From CAVSJO01 sp963728445 (GTDB lineage: Bacteria; Gemmatimonadota; Gemmatimonadetes; Longimicrobiales; RSA9), in the NCBI GenBank assembly GCA_963728445.1, contig CAVSJO010000001.1, positions 186,001 through 250,000 of the forward strand: a stretch of DNA of 64,000 nucleotides, in the 5' to 3' direction. The translations under genes were made by a program, and so were the position numbers. Positions 1-8,966 of the stretch are shown here, piece by piece. The notes under the pieces were generated by a model. It made no database searches, was not told where the DNA came from, and saw only the letters and a list, made by a program, of their open reading frames with translations. Position 1 is the first letter of the stretch. Every line of letters begins with the position of its first letter.

Positions 1-372
1 CCGACGGACCGTGCCGTCGCCCTCCACGTGATGGACGAGGGGACGGGCATTCCCGAGGATGTCCTGCCCCACGTCTTCGATCCGTTCTTCACGACCAAGG
101 GCGAGGCCCGCGGCGTGGGGCTGGGTCTGTTCGTGGCGGAGGGGCTGGTGCGGGCCGCGGGCGGACGACTGTCCGCGCTCAACCGGACGGACGGCCCCGG
201 CGCCCGGTTCACACTCGATCTGCCGCGACCCGGGGGCGGAGGGCAGGTCCGGGCACCAGCGGACGGGGAGCCGGGAGAACCGGAGTCGGGACGAGCGGAG
301 TCGGAAGAAACGGAGGCGGCCCCGAATGGAGCGCGGGCCGGAACCCGGGAGGCGGCGGATGAGCGAAGCTGA
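1..372 (+). CDS. Sensor histidine kinase, C-terminal ATPase part (5' end outside window)
   Basis: The frame is open from the first base, so the start lies upstream. The visible part is the end of a GHKL ATPase domain: G1 box DEGTGIP, F box FDPFFTTK and G2 box GVGLGLF, followed by the usual closing strand (ARFTLDLP). After the domain comes a tail of about 45 residues rich in Gly, Glu and Ala without recognisable structure. The last 14 bases overlap the start of an NtrC-type regulator, so this is very probably its cognate kinase, phosphorylating the receiver aspartate. The input domain and the phosphoacceptor histidine are not in the window, so the signal cannot be guessed. Confidence 0.9.
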   Translation, partial: PTDRAVALHVMDEGTGIPEDVLPHVFDPFFTTKGEARGVGLGLFVAEGLVRAAGGRLSALNRTDGPGARFTLDLPRPGGGGQVRAPADGEPGEPESGRAESEETEAAPNGARAGTREAADERS

Positions 373-1717
373 CGCTCGCATCCTGCTGGTGGACGACGAC
401 CGGGCGTTCCGCGTCTCCACGTCGGAGCTCCTCCGGCAGGACGGCTACGAGGTGTTCCAGGCGGCCGACGCGCCGTCCGCGGACCGTGCGCTGGCGGCGA
501 GCCCCTTCGATCTCGTGCTTCTCGACCTGCGCATGCCCGGGCTGGACGGGATGCAGCTCCTGGAGGTGATGCGGCGCCGGGGCCGGTCGGTTCCTGTCCT
601 GATCGTTTCGGGATTCGGGACGGTGGAGTCCGCCGTGGAGGCACTCCACACCGGGGCCGACGACTTCCTCATGAAGCCGGTGGATCCGGACGTGCTGAGC
701 GCCCGCGTCGCGGACATCCTGGCGCGGCGGCCGACGCCGGAACGGGTCGCCGACTCGCCCATCGACGGCATCGTCGGTCGGTCCCCGGCCATCCGGGAGG
801 TCTTCGAGGCCATCCGCCGCGTCGCGCCCACGGATGCGACGGTGCTCGTCACAGGTGAGACGGGCACGGGCAAGGAGCTCGTCGCCCGGGCGATCCACCG
901 CCTTTCTCCCCGCTCCCACCGTCCCTTCATCCCGGTGAACTGCGCCGCCCTGGCCGAAGGCGTCCTCGAGTCGGAGCTGTTCGGCCACGTGAAGGGCGCC
1001 TTCACCGGCGCCGTGCGGGACAAGGAAGGCCTCTTCGCCGCTGCCGACGGCGGGTCCCTCTTTCTCGACGAAGTGGGGGACATGGGGCGCCGCCTTCAGC
1101 AGCGGCTCCTCCGCGTCCTGCAGGAGCGCGAGGTCACGCCCGTCGGAGCCACCCGCGTCCATGCCGTGGACGCGCGCGTCATCGCCGCGACGAACCGGGA
1201 CCTGAAGCAGGACGTGAAAGATGGCTCGTTCAGGCAGGACCTGTTCTACCGGCTGAACATCTTCCACATCCACATGCCGCCGCTGAAGGAGCGGCGAGGC
1301 GACATTCCCATCCTCATCGAGCACACGCTCCGCCGCCTTCGCGAGCGGTTGCCCGGCTCGCCCGACCTGGAGTGCTCCCCCTTCGCCATCCGCCTGCTCC
1401 GACGGCACGAATGGCCCGGCAACGTGCGCGAGCTTGCCGCCGTTCTCGAGAGCTCGGCCATCCGGGCCGGCCGGGGGCGTATCGAGGCGCAGCATCTTCC
1501 CGAGTCGGTACGGGGCGCCGACCCCGGAACCTCGCACGATCCAGAAGCGGGCTACTACCGTGCTCCCGACGACGAGGCCGACGAGCGCGCCGAAATCCTG
1601 GCCGCCCTGGACGCCGCCGAAGGCGTGCGCAGCCGGGCTGCCGAGATCCTCGGCATGAGCCGCACGACCCTCTGGCGAAAGCTGAAGCAGTACGGATTGG
1701 AGGATCCGGGTCAGTGA
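359..1717 (+). CDS. NtrC-family sigma-54-dependent response regulator
   Basis: A 452-residue, three-domain enhancer-binding protein. The receiver domain (about 5-120) has the acidic pocket at 12-14, the phosphoacceptor Asp56 in LVLLDLRMPG and Lys106. The AAA+ domain carries Walker A GETGTGKE (166-173), the sigma-54 contact loop GAFTGA (213-218) and Walker B LFLDEV (about 234-239). A Fis-type helix-turn-helix closes the protein (RAAEILGMSRTTLWRKL). The ATG chosen gives a standard receiver N-terminus and overlaps the kinase gene by 14 bases, indicating translational coupling. It should activate sigma-54 promoters when phosphorylated. The family and mechanism are secure; the target genes are unknown. 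Confidence 0.95.
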   Translation: MSEADARILLVDDDRAFRVSTSELLRQDGYEVFQAADAPSADRALAASPFDLVLLDLRMPGLDGMQLLEVMRRRGRSVPVLIVSGFGTVESAVEALHTGADDFLMKPVDPDVLSARVADILARRPTPERVADSPIDGIVGRSPAIREVFEAIRRVAPTDATVLVTGETGTGKELVARAIHRLSPRSHRPFIPVNCAALAEGVLESELFGHVKGAFTGAVRDKEGLFAAADGGSLFLDEVGDMGRRLQQRLLRVLQEREVTPVGATRVHAVDARVIAATNRDLKQDVKDGSFRQDLFYRLNIFHIHMPPLKERRGDIPILIEHTLRRLRERLPGSPDLECSPFAIRLLRRHEWPGNVRELAAVLESSAIRAGRGRIEAQHLPESVRGADPGTSHDPEAGYYRAPDDEADERAEILAALDAAEGVRSRAAEILGMSRTTLWRKLKQYGLEDPGQ

Positions 1718-1811
1718 GTGCCGCGAGCGGCGTCCCCACGAGCAGCGCCGCGGTTCCCGGATGCCGTCCGAGCGGACTGCTCGCCAGCCGGATAGCGGAT
1801 GCCCTTCGAAT

Positions 1812-3734
1812 TCATCCGCCGCCGAGGCGGCCGGTGCGGATGAGGTAGGCGCGCATGTCGCCCACGTCGTAGCGGCCATTCCTGTTACCCTCGTGATCCA
1901 GGAACGCGGTGGTCGCCGCGGGCAGGGCGGAGGTATCGGCGAGGCCGGCGGTGAGCAGCGACGTCGCGAGATCGGGATCGACGATTCGGAGCCGCAGGGT
2001 GGTGCCCGTGCGCCGACCCGCAGCATCCTGCACGACGACCCCGAAGGTGAAGTCGCCGAGCGCTTCCGGCGCGCCCTCGATGCGGGCTCCGTTGGGATCC
2101 GAGGTCAGGGAGAGCCCTTCCGGCAGTGCGCCTGCCACGAGAGTGGCGGTATAGGGAGCCGATCCGCCTGCGACGCGGACGAAGCCGGTGAGGGGGTTGG
2201 CCGCCGGCACGACGTCCGGGAAGTCGGCGCTGGCGATGCGGTAGCCGCGTCCGACCGAGAGGACGATGTGGGCGGCGCCGTCCTCCACTCGGATGGAGTG
2301 GATGACGAGGGTCGAGGTGGCGCCGAGATGGTCGCGGGTGGACGGGAGGGTGGTGTCGTCCAGCACGGCGATGTCGCCGTTGCGGGCGAAGACGTCGGCG
2401 GCGTCGCCGCGGTCGCCGCCGTCGCCGTCGACGCGGCGCAGCGCGAATTCGCCGTCGGCCTCGACGAGGTGGTAGGGCAGGGCGGGCGGAAGCCCCGGGG
2501 GCGCAGTGAGTGCGGAGGCGAGGGTGTCCTGGTCATAGATGAGGACGCCGGCGGCGGGCAGGACCGCGTCGAAGCCGGTGCGAGTGCGGTACTCGATGAT
2601 GAAGGACTCGCTTCCTCCGGGCGTGAGGGGTACGCGCAGCGCCTGCTCGGACGTTGCGACGGGCGGCAGCACGAATTCCTGCTGGTCCGCGCTGTCGACC
2701 TGGATGAAGTCGAGCCAGCCGAGCCTCTGCTTCATCAGCGGTGAGAGCCCTGCCGGGCCGAAGGTCGGGGGCGGTGTGCCGTTTCCGCAGCCCCACCCGC
2801 CGGCGGCCATCAGGTCGAAGCACCCCACCGCCCACACGCGCTTGTCCGCCTCGAGACCTTCTGCGGTGACGTAGAGATCCGGCAGCCCGAGGACGTGTCC
2901 CAGCTCGTGGGCTCGCACGGCGATTCCGTCCGGCTGCACACCGGAGCAGTCCACGACGCTGCTGGTGAAATAGATGGGGACGAAGATCGGGGAGCCGTCA
3001 GGTCTGCGGTCATTGGTGGTGTATGCACCGCCGTTCAGTCCCAGAGCCGCGCCGGTGTGCGGCCAGGGCCCCGGTCCGCCGCAGTTCCCGGCGGCCTCGG
3101 CGAACTCGATGGTCACGGCGTCCACGAAGCCGTTGTCGTCGCCGCTGTTCGGCACGCCGTCGGGGCCATCGTCGTCGAACTCCCCGAAGTCCAGGACCGA
3201 GTCGGCGTGAGCGAGGGCGGCGCGGACGTAGTCGCCCATGCGGGGGCCGACGTACCCGTGGCCGTTCAGCGAGCCCGCCGCCTCGGCGATGGTGATCCCG
3301 GTGCGGGTCCATGGCAGCACGGTTCCCTCCACGTGCAGACGCCCGCCGGAGACCTCCTCGTAGTAATCCGTCAGCGTGCCGCGACCGGACGTGCCGTCGA
3401 AGACGATCTGCTGCAACTCGTCGCCCGACACTGGCGGGTCGGGCGAGTCGGCGAAGAGGGCGGGAATGATGAGCAGTTTGACGGTGCCGTTCCGCACGAG
3501 TCCGTTCGGCCGGGTGTCCCGGATGAAATCCCGGGCGGCGGGAATGCCCAGTCGGGGCTGCCCCGCGGCCGCGGCCTCGAGGGCCCGGCGCGGCACGCGG
3601 GTGGCGGGGGAGCGAGCAAACGGCTCGAGGTACACCACGCCTTCCTGGGCTGTGCCCCCGGACGGGCAGCCCGCGAGCGTCGCGAGTACGACGACCGCCG
3701 CGGCAGCGGCGGTTACCGCGCGGCGCGCCCTCAC
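1812..3734 (-). CDS. M6-like (immune inhibitor A type) secreted zinc metalloprotease lipoprotein
   Basis: A 640-residue protein beginning with a lipoprotein signal peptide (LATLAGC, lipidated Cys23), so probably anchored in an envelope membrane. The zinc site is HELGHVLGLPD (His276, Glu277, His280), as in M6-family peptidases. A downstream CFDLMA segment may supply the Met-turn. The C-terminal third looks like an Ig-like (putative Ig) domain, then a short segment DHEGNRNGRYDVGDM that resembles a dockerin/EF-hand calcium loop. The GTG start overlaps the stop of the upstream lipoprotein gene (GTGA), so the two are co-translated. Substrate unknown; extracellular protein degradation is the family expectation. 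Confidence 0.85.
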   Translation of the reverse strand: MRARRAVTAAAAAVVVLATLAGCPSGGTAQEGVVYLEPFARSPATRVPRRALEAAAAGQPRLGIPAARDFIRDTRPNGLVRNGTVKLLIIPALFADSPDPPVSGDELQQIVFDGTSGRGTLTDYYEEVSGGRLHVEGTVLPWTRTGITIAEAAGSLNGHGYVGPRMGDYVRAALAHADSVLDFGEFDDDGPDGVPNSGDDNGFVDAVTIEFAEAAGNCGGPGPWPHTGAALGLNGGAYTTNDRRPDGSPIFVPIYFTSSVVDCSGVQPDGIAVRAHELGHVLGLPDLYVTAEGLEADKRVWAVGCFDLMAAGGWGCGNGTPPPTFGPAGLSPLMKQRLGWLDFIQVDSADQQEFVLPPVATSEQALRVPLTPGGSESFIIEYRTRTGFDAVLPAAGVLIYDQDTLASALTAPPGLPPALPYHLVEADGEFALRRVDGDGGDRGDAADVFARNGDIAVLDDTTLPSTRDHLGATSTLVIHSIRVEDGAAHIVLSVGRGYRIASADFPDVVPAANPLTGFVRVAGGSAPYTATLVAGALPEGLSLTSDPNGARIEGAPEALGDFTFGVVVQDAAGRRTGTTLRLRIVDPDLATSLLTAGLADTSALPAATTAFLDHEGNRNGRYDVGDMRAYLIRTGRLGGG

Positions 3735-4132
3735 CGGACCACGTCCACCGCGTAGCCGGACAGGCTCGTGCGCAGCACGTTGAGGCTGTCGGCGACCTCG
3801 ACGACCGACGGGTTGAGCGCCTGGGTCGTGTCGCTCATGGAGACCCGCGCGCGGAGTTCTCCGGCGGGGTTCCGGAGCATCACGACGCGGGTTCGGCCCC
3901 CGGCGGAGACGACGTCGACGACGTCGCCATCCGCATCGACGCTGAGGACAGGACCGGACGCGAGATCGATGACCGCCGCTCCCTCCGGCCCGTTCGGCGA
4001 AACGAGGCGCAGCGTCACGGTTCCTGCACGGCTCCCGCCGGCGGGGCCGGTGGAGTCGTGGCCCGAGCAGGAGGCCAGCGCGGCGAGAGTCACGAGGAGC
4101 AGGGCGAGGAAGACGACGGCAGCGGAGCGCAT
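3731..4132 (-). CDS. Small hypothetical lipoprotein
   Basis: A 133-residue protein with a typical lipoprotein signal: a hydrophobic core and the lipobox LASCS. The mature part is mostly beta-strand-like with alternating Val/Arg patterns (GTVTLRLVSPNG, RTRVVMLRNPAG) and no recognisable catalytic motif. It overlaps the M6-like protease gene downstream by four bases, so it is made together with the protease and may be a partner or inhibitor on the cell surface. That role is inferred only from position. Confidence 0.7.
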   Translation of the reverse strand: MRSAAVVFLALLLVTLAALASCSGHDSTGPAGGSRAGTVTLRLVSPNGPEGAAVIDLASGPVLSVDADGDVVDVVSAGGRTRVVMLRNPAGELRARVSMSDTTQALNPSVVEVADSLNVLRTSLSGYAVDVVR

Positions 4133-4223
4133 CGGCGGACTCCGGATCAGGGGGACACGTTCACGGAACGCTTGACCCCGCGGCCGCGTGACGCTCGAGC
4201 GGCCGATTGCTGCACGACGACGC

Positions 4224-4260
4224 GACCGTGACCGGGAAGGGGCGCAACCCGGCCACGGTC
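4224..4260 (-). terminator. Hairpin terminator downstream of the universal stress gene
   Basis: Two 13-base arms (GACCGTGACCGGG and CCCGGCCACGGTC) pair with a single mismatch around an 11-base loop. The hairpin sits just past the stop codon of the leftward Usp gene and upstream of the leftward lipoprotein/protease pair. No clear U-tract follows. Confidence 0.55.
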
Positions 4261-4282
4261 GGTGCCACGAGCCCTGCGGTGT

Positions 4283-5218
4283 TCAGCCGATGATCCGCTG
4301 GTGCTCGTGACGGATCGCCGCTTTCGAGAGAAGCAGCGGACGGTCCACATCGTCCAGCACCCGCTGCGCCACGCTGCCCAGCAGGAGCCGCGGGAGTCCC
4401 GTGTAGCCGTGCGTCGTCATGGCGATCAGGTCCGCCCCGACCAGCTTCGCCTCGTCCCGGATCGCCGCCGCCGGATCGGACTCCGCGCGCACGCTCGTCT
4501 CCACCGCGTACCCCGCGAACTCCGCGCGCTCGGCCACCGACGCCAGGTACTCGGCGGCCCGCTCCCGGGCCTCCCCGGCCGCCTGCTTCCCGCCCAGCCG
4601 GCTCGGCTTGCCCACCACGGAGAGGAGGTGGATCGTCCCCTCGCCCGGCGGCAGGATGGCCATGACGGAGGGAAGGATCTCCTCGGCCACGTCCGAGCCG
4701 TCCAGCGGGACGAGCACGCGCTTGACCTCCTTCAGCATGGTGCAGGTGCCCGGCGGGATGAAGAGAACCGGCACGTCCACGTGGCGGAACACCTCCGACG
4801 GCACCTCCCCGAGGTGCGACGTGGGGCACTGCGCGCCCCCCAGGCGCGCCACCAGGAGGTCGCCCTCACTCTCACGGACGACCTGCCGCAGCACGGGCAG
4901 GCTCGCCCGCGCCGTGACCCGGCCCCGTGCCTCCACGCCCCAGGCCTCGCCCATGCGGGTGCCCATTCCCTCGAGCTCCGCCGCCTGCTGCGCCGCCCGG
5001 CGTCGGTTGCCGGCCGCGTAGGCCTCGTTCACGCCTTCCCACTGGTACGCCGTGATGCTCTCGAGCTCGGACGGCGTGCTCTGCTCCGGCTCCACGTGCA
5101 CCATCGACACGGCCGCGCCCAGTCGCAGGGCGAGAGTCGCTGCGCAGTCCAGCGTGCAGTCACGGGATTCCGTCTGCACGCTCGGATCATCGACGGTCAC
5201 GACGATTCGGTTGATCAT
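4283..5218 (-). CDS. Tandem-domain universal stress protein
   Basis: A 311-residue protein with two UspA folds in tandem. The second domain has the nucleotide-loop pattern THG-x9-GS (ending LLLGSVAQRVL), where the first Gly of the G-2x-G-9x-GS ATP motif is replaced by Thr, a common variant. The first domain is more divergent and has no complete loop. The start was set at MINRIVVTVDD because this is the normal Usp N-terminus and a strong AGGGGG ribosome site precedes it; the reading frame stays open further upstream without a second plausible start. It is transcribed alone and divergently from the DUF1206 operon. Cytoplasmic stress role expected. Confidence 0.92.
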   Translation of the reverse strand: MINRIVVTVDDPSVQTESRDCTLDCAATLALRLGAAVSMVHVEPEQSTPSELESITAYQWEGVNEAYAAGNRRRAAQQAAELEGMGTRMGEAWGVEARGRVTARASLPVLRQVVRESEGDLLVARLGGAQCPTSHLGEVPSEVFRHVDVPVLFIPPGTCTMLKEVKRVLVPLDGSDVAEEILPSVMAILPPGEGTIHLLSVVGKPSRLGGKQAAGEARERAAEYLASVAERAEFAGYAVETSVRAESDPAAAIRDEAKLVGADLIAMTTHGYTGLPRLLLGSVAQRVLDDVDRPLLLSKAAIRHEHQRIIG

Positions 5219-5414
5219 TGCGCCCCCTTTTGCTGGTGCTGGACTTCCGTGTCCATACATCGCCTGTAGGGGATCCGACTGCCATCGGGGAAAGCTTGAG
5301 ACGGTGTCAGGAGGGCGTTTACAGGACCCTCCGATCCTGGCGGTGTGCCGGGCCTCCGGGAACGGTTCATGCCTCTGCGTTTCTCCAACGCTCAACCGCC
5401 GACGTGGAGGAGGA

Positions 5415-6284
5415 ATGCCGGATCTGGGAGTCTCGGGCGCGGAGTCCGCTGCGCGGTCCGCGTCCAGGGAAGCCGGACCGTGGGTCGAGAGGCTCGCGCG
5501 CCTGGGCTATGCCGCAAAGGGCGCCGTGTACGTCCTGGTCGGAGGCATCGCCATCGCCGCCGCGTTCAACGCCGGCACGCAGGCGACGGGGTCCAGCGGC
5601 GCCCTGGCCTCGATCTCCGATTCGGGCATCGGACGCTTCGTGCTCGGCGTCGTCGCCCTGGGGCTGGCAGGATACGTGATCTGGCAGCTCTATCGCGCGA
5701 CGGCGAACCCGGAGAACGACGGTGCCGGCAAGCGCGTCTTCTACTTCGTGGTCGGCGTGATCTACGCCGGTCTGGCGTGGCAGAGCGCCCGGCTCGCCCT
5801 GGGCACGTCCGGCGGCGGCAGCGCGTCGGCGGGTGGCGGCGCCTCTACGGGCGGCGGCGCGTCCGCGGGCGGCGGCGCTTCGAGCTGGTCCGCGAAGGCC
5901 ATGCAGGAACCCTACGGTCCGTGGCTGCTGGGGCTGGCGGGGGTCCTGGTCGCCGGGTACGGCCTCCAGCAGCTCCTGAACGCGTGGCGGGTGGACCTCG
6001 ACGACCAGCTCGACCTCGGGACCATGAGCCGGGCGGCCCGGCGCGGGACGGTATGGCTCGGGCGCGCCGGCCTCGCGGCCCGTGGGGTGGTGCTCGGCAT
6101 CATCGGCGCCTACTTCGTCATCGCGGCCGTGCACACGAACCCGAACCAGGCGCGGGGGCTTGGCGGCGTGCTGAGGATGATGGAAGACACCCCGTGGCTG
6201 CTGGGCGTCGTCGCCGTGGGACTGCTCGCCTATGGCGTCTACAACCTGGTGCGTGCGCGCTACCGGGTGATCCGGTCGGGGTGA
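5415..6284 (+). CDS. DUF1206 multi-pass membrane protein
   Basis: A 289-residue membrane protein made of three DUF1206 repeats. Each has two hydrophobic helices, starting near GYAAKGAVYVLVGG, GPWLLGLAGVLVAGY and AGLAARGVVLGIIGA. Between the first and second repeats is a flexible linker of Gly-Gly-Gly-Ala-Ser units encoded by an 18-base repeat. A GGAGGAGG ribosome site lies immediately before the ATG. The stop overlaps the start of the SCO1 gene (TGATG). The molecular function of DUF1206 is not established. The coupling to two cytochrome-oxidase assembly genes suggests a link with the respiratory membrane, which is inference. Confidence 0.88.
   Translation: MPDLGVSGAESAARSASREAGPWVERLARLGYAAKGAVYVLVGGIAIAAAFNAGTQATGSSGALASISDSGIGRFVLGVVALGLAGYVIWQLYRATANPENDGAGKRVFYFVVGVIYAGLAWQSARLALGTSGGGSASAGGGASTGGGASAGGGASSWSAKAMQEPYGPWLLGLAGVLVAGYGLQQLLNAWRVDLDDQLDLGTMSRAARRGTVWLGRAGLAARGVVLGIIGAYFVIAAVHTNPNQARGLGGVLRMMEDTPWLLGVVAVGLLAYGVYNLVRARYRVIRSG
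5811..5885 (+). repeat. In-frame Gly/Ser/Ala-coding minisatellite
   Basis: Four copies of a unit starting GGCGGCGGC, spaced 18-21 bases, code for GGG-SASA, GGG-AST, GGG-ASA and GGG-ASS. All spacings are multiples of three, so copy-number change would lengthen the linker of the DUF1206 protein without breaking the frame. Confidence 0.8.
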
Positions 6285-6919
6285 TGGTGCGGGGCCTCGC
6301 CCTCGTCGCTGCTGCGGGGCTCGCGGTCGCCGCCGCCTGTGCGGGCGGAGGCGCGGAGGCCTCTATGGACGCCTTCCGCGGCTCGCGGCTCCAGGCGCCG
6401 CTGGCGAAGCCGGACTTCACGCTCACGGACACCCGCGGGCAGCCGTACGACTTCCGCCAGCGCACCCGAGGCGAACTGGCGCTGCTCTACTTTGGGTACA
6501 CGAACTGCCCCGACGTCTGTCCCGTTCACATGTCCAACCTCGCGGCGGTCCTCGCGGAGATGCCGGCCGACGTCGTGCGCCGCACCCGCGTCGTGTTCGT
6601 GACCGTCGATCCGGAACGCGACACCCCCGCGAAGCTGCGCGCCTTCCTCGACCGCTTCGACCCGCGCTTCGTCGGCCTGCGGGGCACGCCCGCCCAGGTA
6701 CAGGCCATCGAGCGACGGCTCGGCGTCACCACTGCGGTCCGCGACAGCGCGGCCGCCGGTCCGGGACCCGGCAGCTACGCCGTCGGTCACGCCGCGCAGG
6801 TGATCGCGTTCACGCCCGACGACAGCGCCCACGTCGTCTACCCGTTCGGGACCCGCCAGTCCGACTGGGCCCACGACCTGCCACGCCTCCTCGCGGCGTT
6901 TCCGCTGGACGGCGAATGA
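6284..6919 (+). CDS. SCO1/SenC-family copper chaperone lipoprotein
   Basis: A 211-residue thioredoxin-fold protein. Copper ligands are visible: Cys75 and Cys79 in TNCPDVCP and the distal His169 in VGHAAQ. The N-terminus is a signal sequence with a plausible lipidation Cys19 (AVAAAC). SCO proteins deliver copper to, or keep reduced, the CuA cysteines of cytochrome c oxidase subunit II on the outer face of the membrane. The ATG overlaps the DUF1206 stop by one base, and the stop overlaps the CtaG start by four. No oxidase subunit gene is nearby, so the target enzyme must be encoded elsewhere. Confidence 0.92.
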   Translation: MVRGLALVAAAGLAVAAACAGGGAEASMDAFRGSRLQAPLAKPDFTLTDTRGQPYDFRQRTRGELALLYFGYTNCPDVCPVHMSNLAAVLAEMPADVVRRTRVVFVTVDPERDTPAKLRAFLDRFDPRFVGLRGTPAQVQAIERRLGVTTAVRDSAAAGPGPGSYAVGHAAQVIAFTPDDSAHVVYPFGTRQSDWAHDLPRLLAAFPLDGE

Positions 6920-7848
6920 GCGCCGGCGGGGTCCAGTGGTGGTGCTCCGCAAAGGGTGGCGTGTGGACCTGGACCTGGCGGCCCTACCCGGGCGTATGGC
7001 TGTTCGCCGCTGGCGTGGCTGCGGCCTACGCCGTCCGATGGCGACGCGCCCTGCGCCCCTCCCGCGCGCGCCGGTCGTCGATCGCCGGGCCCGCGACCGG
7101 CGTCGGGCCCGATGAAGGACCTCGCTCGGGGACCTACCGCCGTCTCTCCGCGGCCGCTGGCGTGCTGCTCCTGTGGATCGCCCTCGACTGGCCGGTCGGT
7201 CCCCTCGGCGCCGGCTATCTCGAGACCGTCCACATGCTGCAGTTCCTCCTCATCGTCATGATCGCGCCCCCGCTTCTCATCCACGGGCTCCCGCCGAAGC
7301 GCGGACCCGGTCGCAGGCGTGGACCGGTGCGACGCGCCCTGACGCGGCCCGTCGTCGCCCTTGTCGTGTCCGCCACCCTCATCGTCGCCGGGCACACGCC
7401 GACGATGGTGGACACGCTCATGACCTCACAGCTCGGCTCGCTCGTTCTCGATCTGGACTGGCTCGCCGCCGGACTCGTCCTCTGGTGGCCGCTCCTCTCG
7501 CCGCGGGAGGCCGAGCGCGTCGATCCCGGCCCACTGGCGCTCATCTACCTCTTCGTGGGCCTTCTGCCCGACAAGGGGATCGGCATCTGGCTGCTCCTCG
7601 CCCGCTGGCCCCAGTACCGCACCTACGAGCTCGCGCCGCCGGTCCACGGCATCTCCGCCAACACGGACCAGGGGGTCGCCGGCGGGCTCATGCTCTTCGC
7701 CGGTATGATCGTGCTCCTCGTCGCCATCGGCTTCGTCGTTCGACGGTGGGCGGCCGAGGCCGCGCCGACCGACACGGCGCCCCGGTCCCGTCCGGGATCC
7801 AGGCCGGCGGTGGAAGCCGGGAGCAGCGGAACCCGATGGATGACTTAG
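6916..7848 (+). CDS. CtaG-type cytochrome c oxidase assembly membrane protein
   Basis: A 310-residue integral membrane protein of the caa3-type CtaG family (PF09678), with about seven hydrophobic segments. Family-like stretches include ETVHMLQFLLIVMIAPPLL, DWLAAGLVLWWPLL and the late DQGVAGGLML. The first 75 residues and the last 40 are hydrophilic and low in complexity. It follows the SCO1 gene with an ATGA overlap, the usual pairing for copper-centre assembly in heme-copper oxidases. The identification rests on overall pattern and on the SCO neighbour. Confidence 0.85.
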   Translation: MSAGGVQWWCSAKGGVWTWTWRPYPGVWLFAAGVAAAYAVRWRRALRPSRARRSSIAGPATGVGPDEGPRSGTYRRLSAAAGVLLLWIALDWPVGPLGAGYLETVHMLQFLLIVMIAPPLLIHGLPPKRGPGRRRGPVRRALTRPVVALVVSATLIVAGHTPTMVDTLMTSQLGSLVLDLDWLAAGLVLWWPLLSPREAERVDPGPLALIYLFVGLLPDKGIGIWLLLARWPQYRTYELAPPVHGISANTDQGVAGGLMLFAGMIVLLVAIGFVVRRWAAEAAPTDTAPRSRPGSRPAVEAGSSGTRWMT

Positions 7849-7864
7849 GGTTAGGAAAGATTGC

Positions 7865-7901
7865 GGAAACGGCGCGTCGCGCCGCGCCTGCCACCGTTTC
7901 C
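7865..7901 (+). promoter_or_regulatory. Inverted repeat in the leader of the transglycosylase gene
   Basis: Eight-base arms GGAAACGG and CCGTTTCC are perfect complements around a GC-rich 21-base loop that can itself fold. The element ends about 20 bases before the transglycosylase ATG and leaves the ribosome site (GGAGG) free. It may be an attenuator, an operator or the terminator of the CtaG operon. Confidence 0.45.
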
Positions 7902-7922
7902 TTCCCTACCGCTGGAGGCTGG

Positions 7923-8930
7923 ATGAAGCAGCATCGCTCGCGCACCGGGCTCATCGGCACGGCCATCACCGCCCTGTCCGTCGCCGGAACGGCGATGGTG
8001 CTCGGCGCCGCGCCGCGCCTCGGGACGGCCCCGTCCGGTGGAGCGTCAGCGAGCGATGCCAGCGCGCGACCCGATGCGAGCCCCGTGGTGGCGGTCAAGA
8101 GCGTGCTGCCGGCTGCGGCGCAGGTCGCCGGCCTCGGGCCCGGCTGGGACCTCCCGAACGTCCCGAATGATCGCGTCGACTACTGGGTCGCCCGCTTCGA
8201 CACCGTGCCTGCGATGCGCAAGAAGTTCCAGCGGTTCCTGGACCAGGGCGGCCGCTGGGCGCCCATTATCCTGAAGAAGCTGGACGAGCGCGGCATGCCC
8301 CGCGACCTGCTGTACCTGGCGATGATCGAGTCGGGCTTCAATCCGAAGGCGACGTCGCCTGCGCGGGCCGCCGGCATGTGGCAGTTCGTCCGCGAGACCG
8401 GCGAGCGCTACGGCCTCGCCGTGGACCGGGCCGTCGACGAGCGACGCGATCCCGTCCGGGCAACCGACGCTGCCCTCGACTACCTGGAGCAGCTCCATGG
8501 CCGCTTCAACTCCTGGTATCTTGCCGCCGCCGCGTACAACACGGGCGAGAACCGGGTCGGCCGCATCATGCGCGAGGAGTTCGGAACGGAGCGGGCCCGG
8601 AGCGAAGAGGACTACTACCGGATCTGGGACCGCCTGCCGAGCGAGACCCGCGACTACGTGCCGCTGATGATGGCCGCCGCACGCATCACCAAGGCGCCGG
8701 AGGCGTACGGCTTCCGTCCGATGAAGCTGGATCCGCCGACGTGGGACGTCGTGACCGTCGCCCCCGCGACGACCCTCGCGGCCATTGCCCGGCGCGCCGG
8801 CACGACTGTCGACGAGATCCGCGCCCTCAACCCGCAGTTCCGCATCCACAGGACGCCGAACGACAGGAGCTACGCCGTGCGCGTGCCGGTGGCGGAGGCT
8901 GCCGCGGCGGGGCGCCTGGCGGACGACTGA
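7923..8930 (+). CDS. MltD-like lytic transglycosylase with LysM domain
   Basis: A 335-residue exported protein. After a signal/anchor segment (about 10-30) and a Pro/Ala/Ser-rich spacer comes a family-1 SLT (GH23) domain with catalytic Glu136 in AMIESGFNPKA, then GMWQF and the AAAYNTGENRV motif. A single LysM-like domain ends the protein (TLAAIARRAGTTVDEIRALNP). It cleaves the MurNAc-GlcNAc bond in peptidoglycan to give 1,6-anhydro products in the periplasm. The ATG has a GGAGG site nine bases upstream. It is shorter than E. coli MltD, with one LysM instead of two. Confidence 0.92.
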   Translation: MKQHRSRTGLIGTAITALSVAGTAMVLGAAPRLGTAPSGGASASDASARPDASPVVAVKSVLPAAAQVAGLGPGWDLPNVPNDRVDYWVARFDTVPAMRKKFQRFLDQGGRWAPIILKKLDERGMPRDLLYLAMIESGFNPKATSPARAAGMWQFVRETGERYGLAVDRAVDERRDPVRATDAALDYLEQLHGRFNSWYLAAAAYNTGENRVGRIMREEFGTERARSEEDYYRIWDRLPSETRDYVPLMMAAARITKAPEAYGFRPMKLDPPTWDVVTVAPATTLAAIARRAGTTVDEIRALNPQFRIHRTPNDRSYAVRVPVAEAAAAGRLADD

Positions 8931-8966
8931 GGCGGGGGTTCCGACACCGGAACGGCGCGGGATCCG

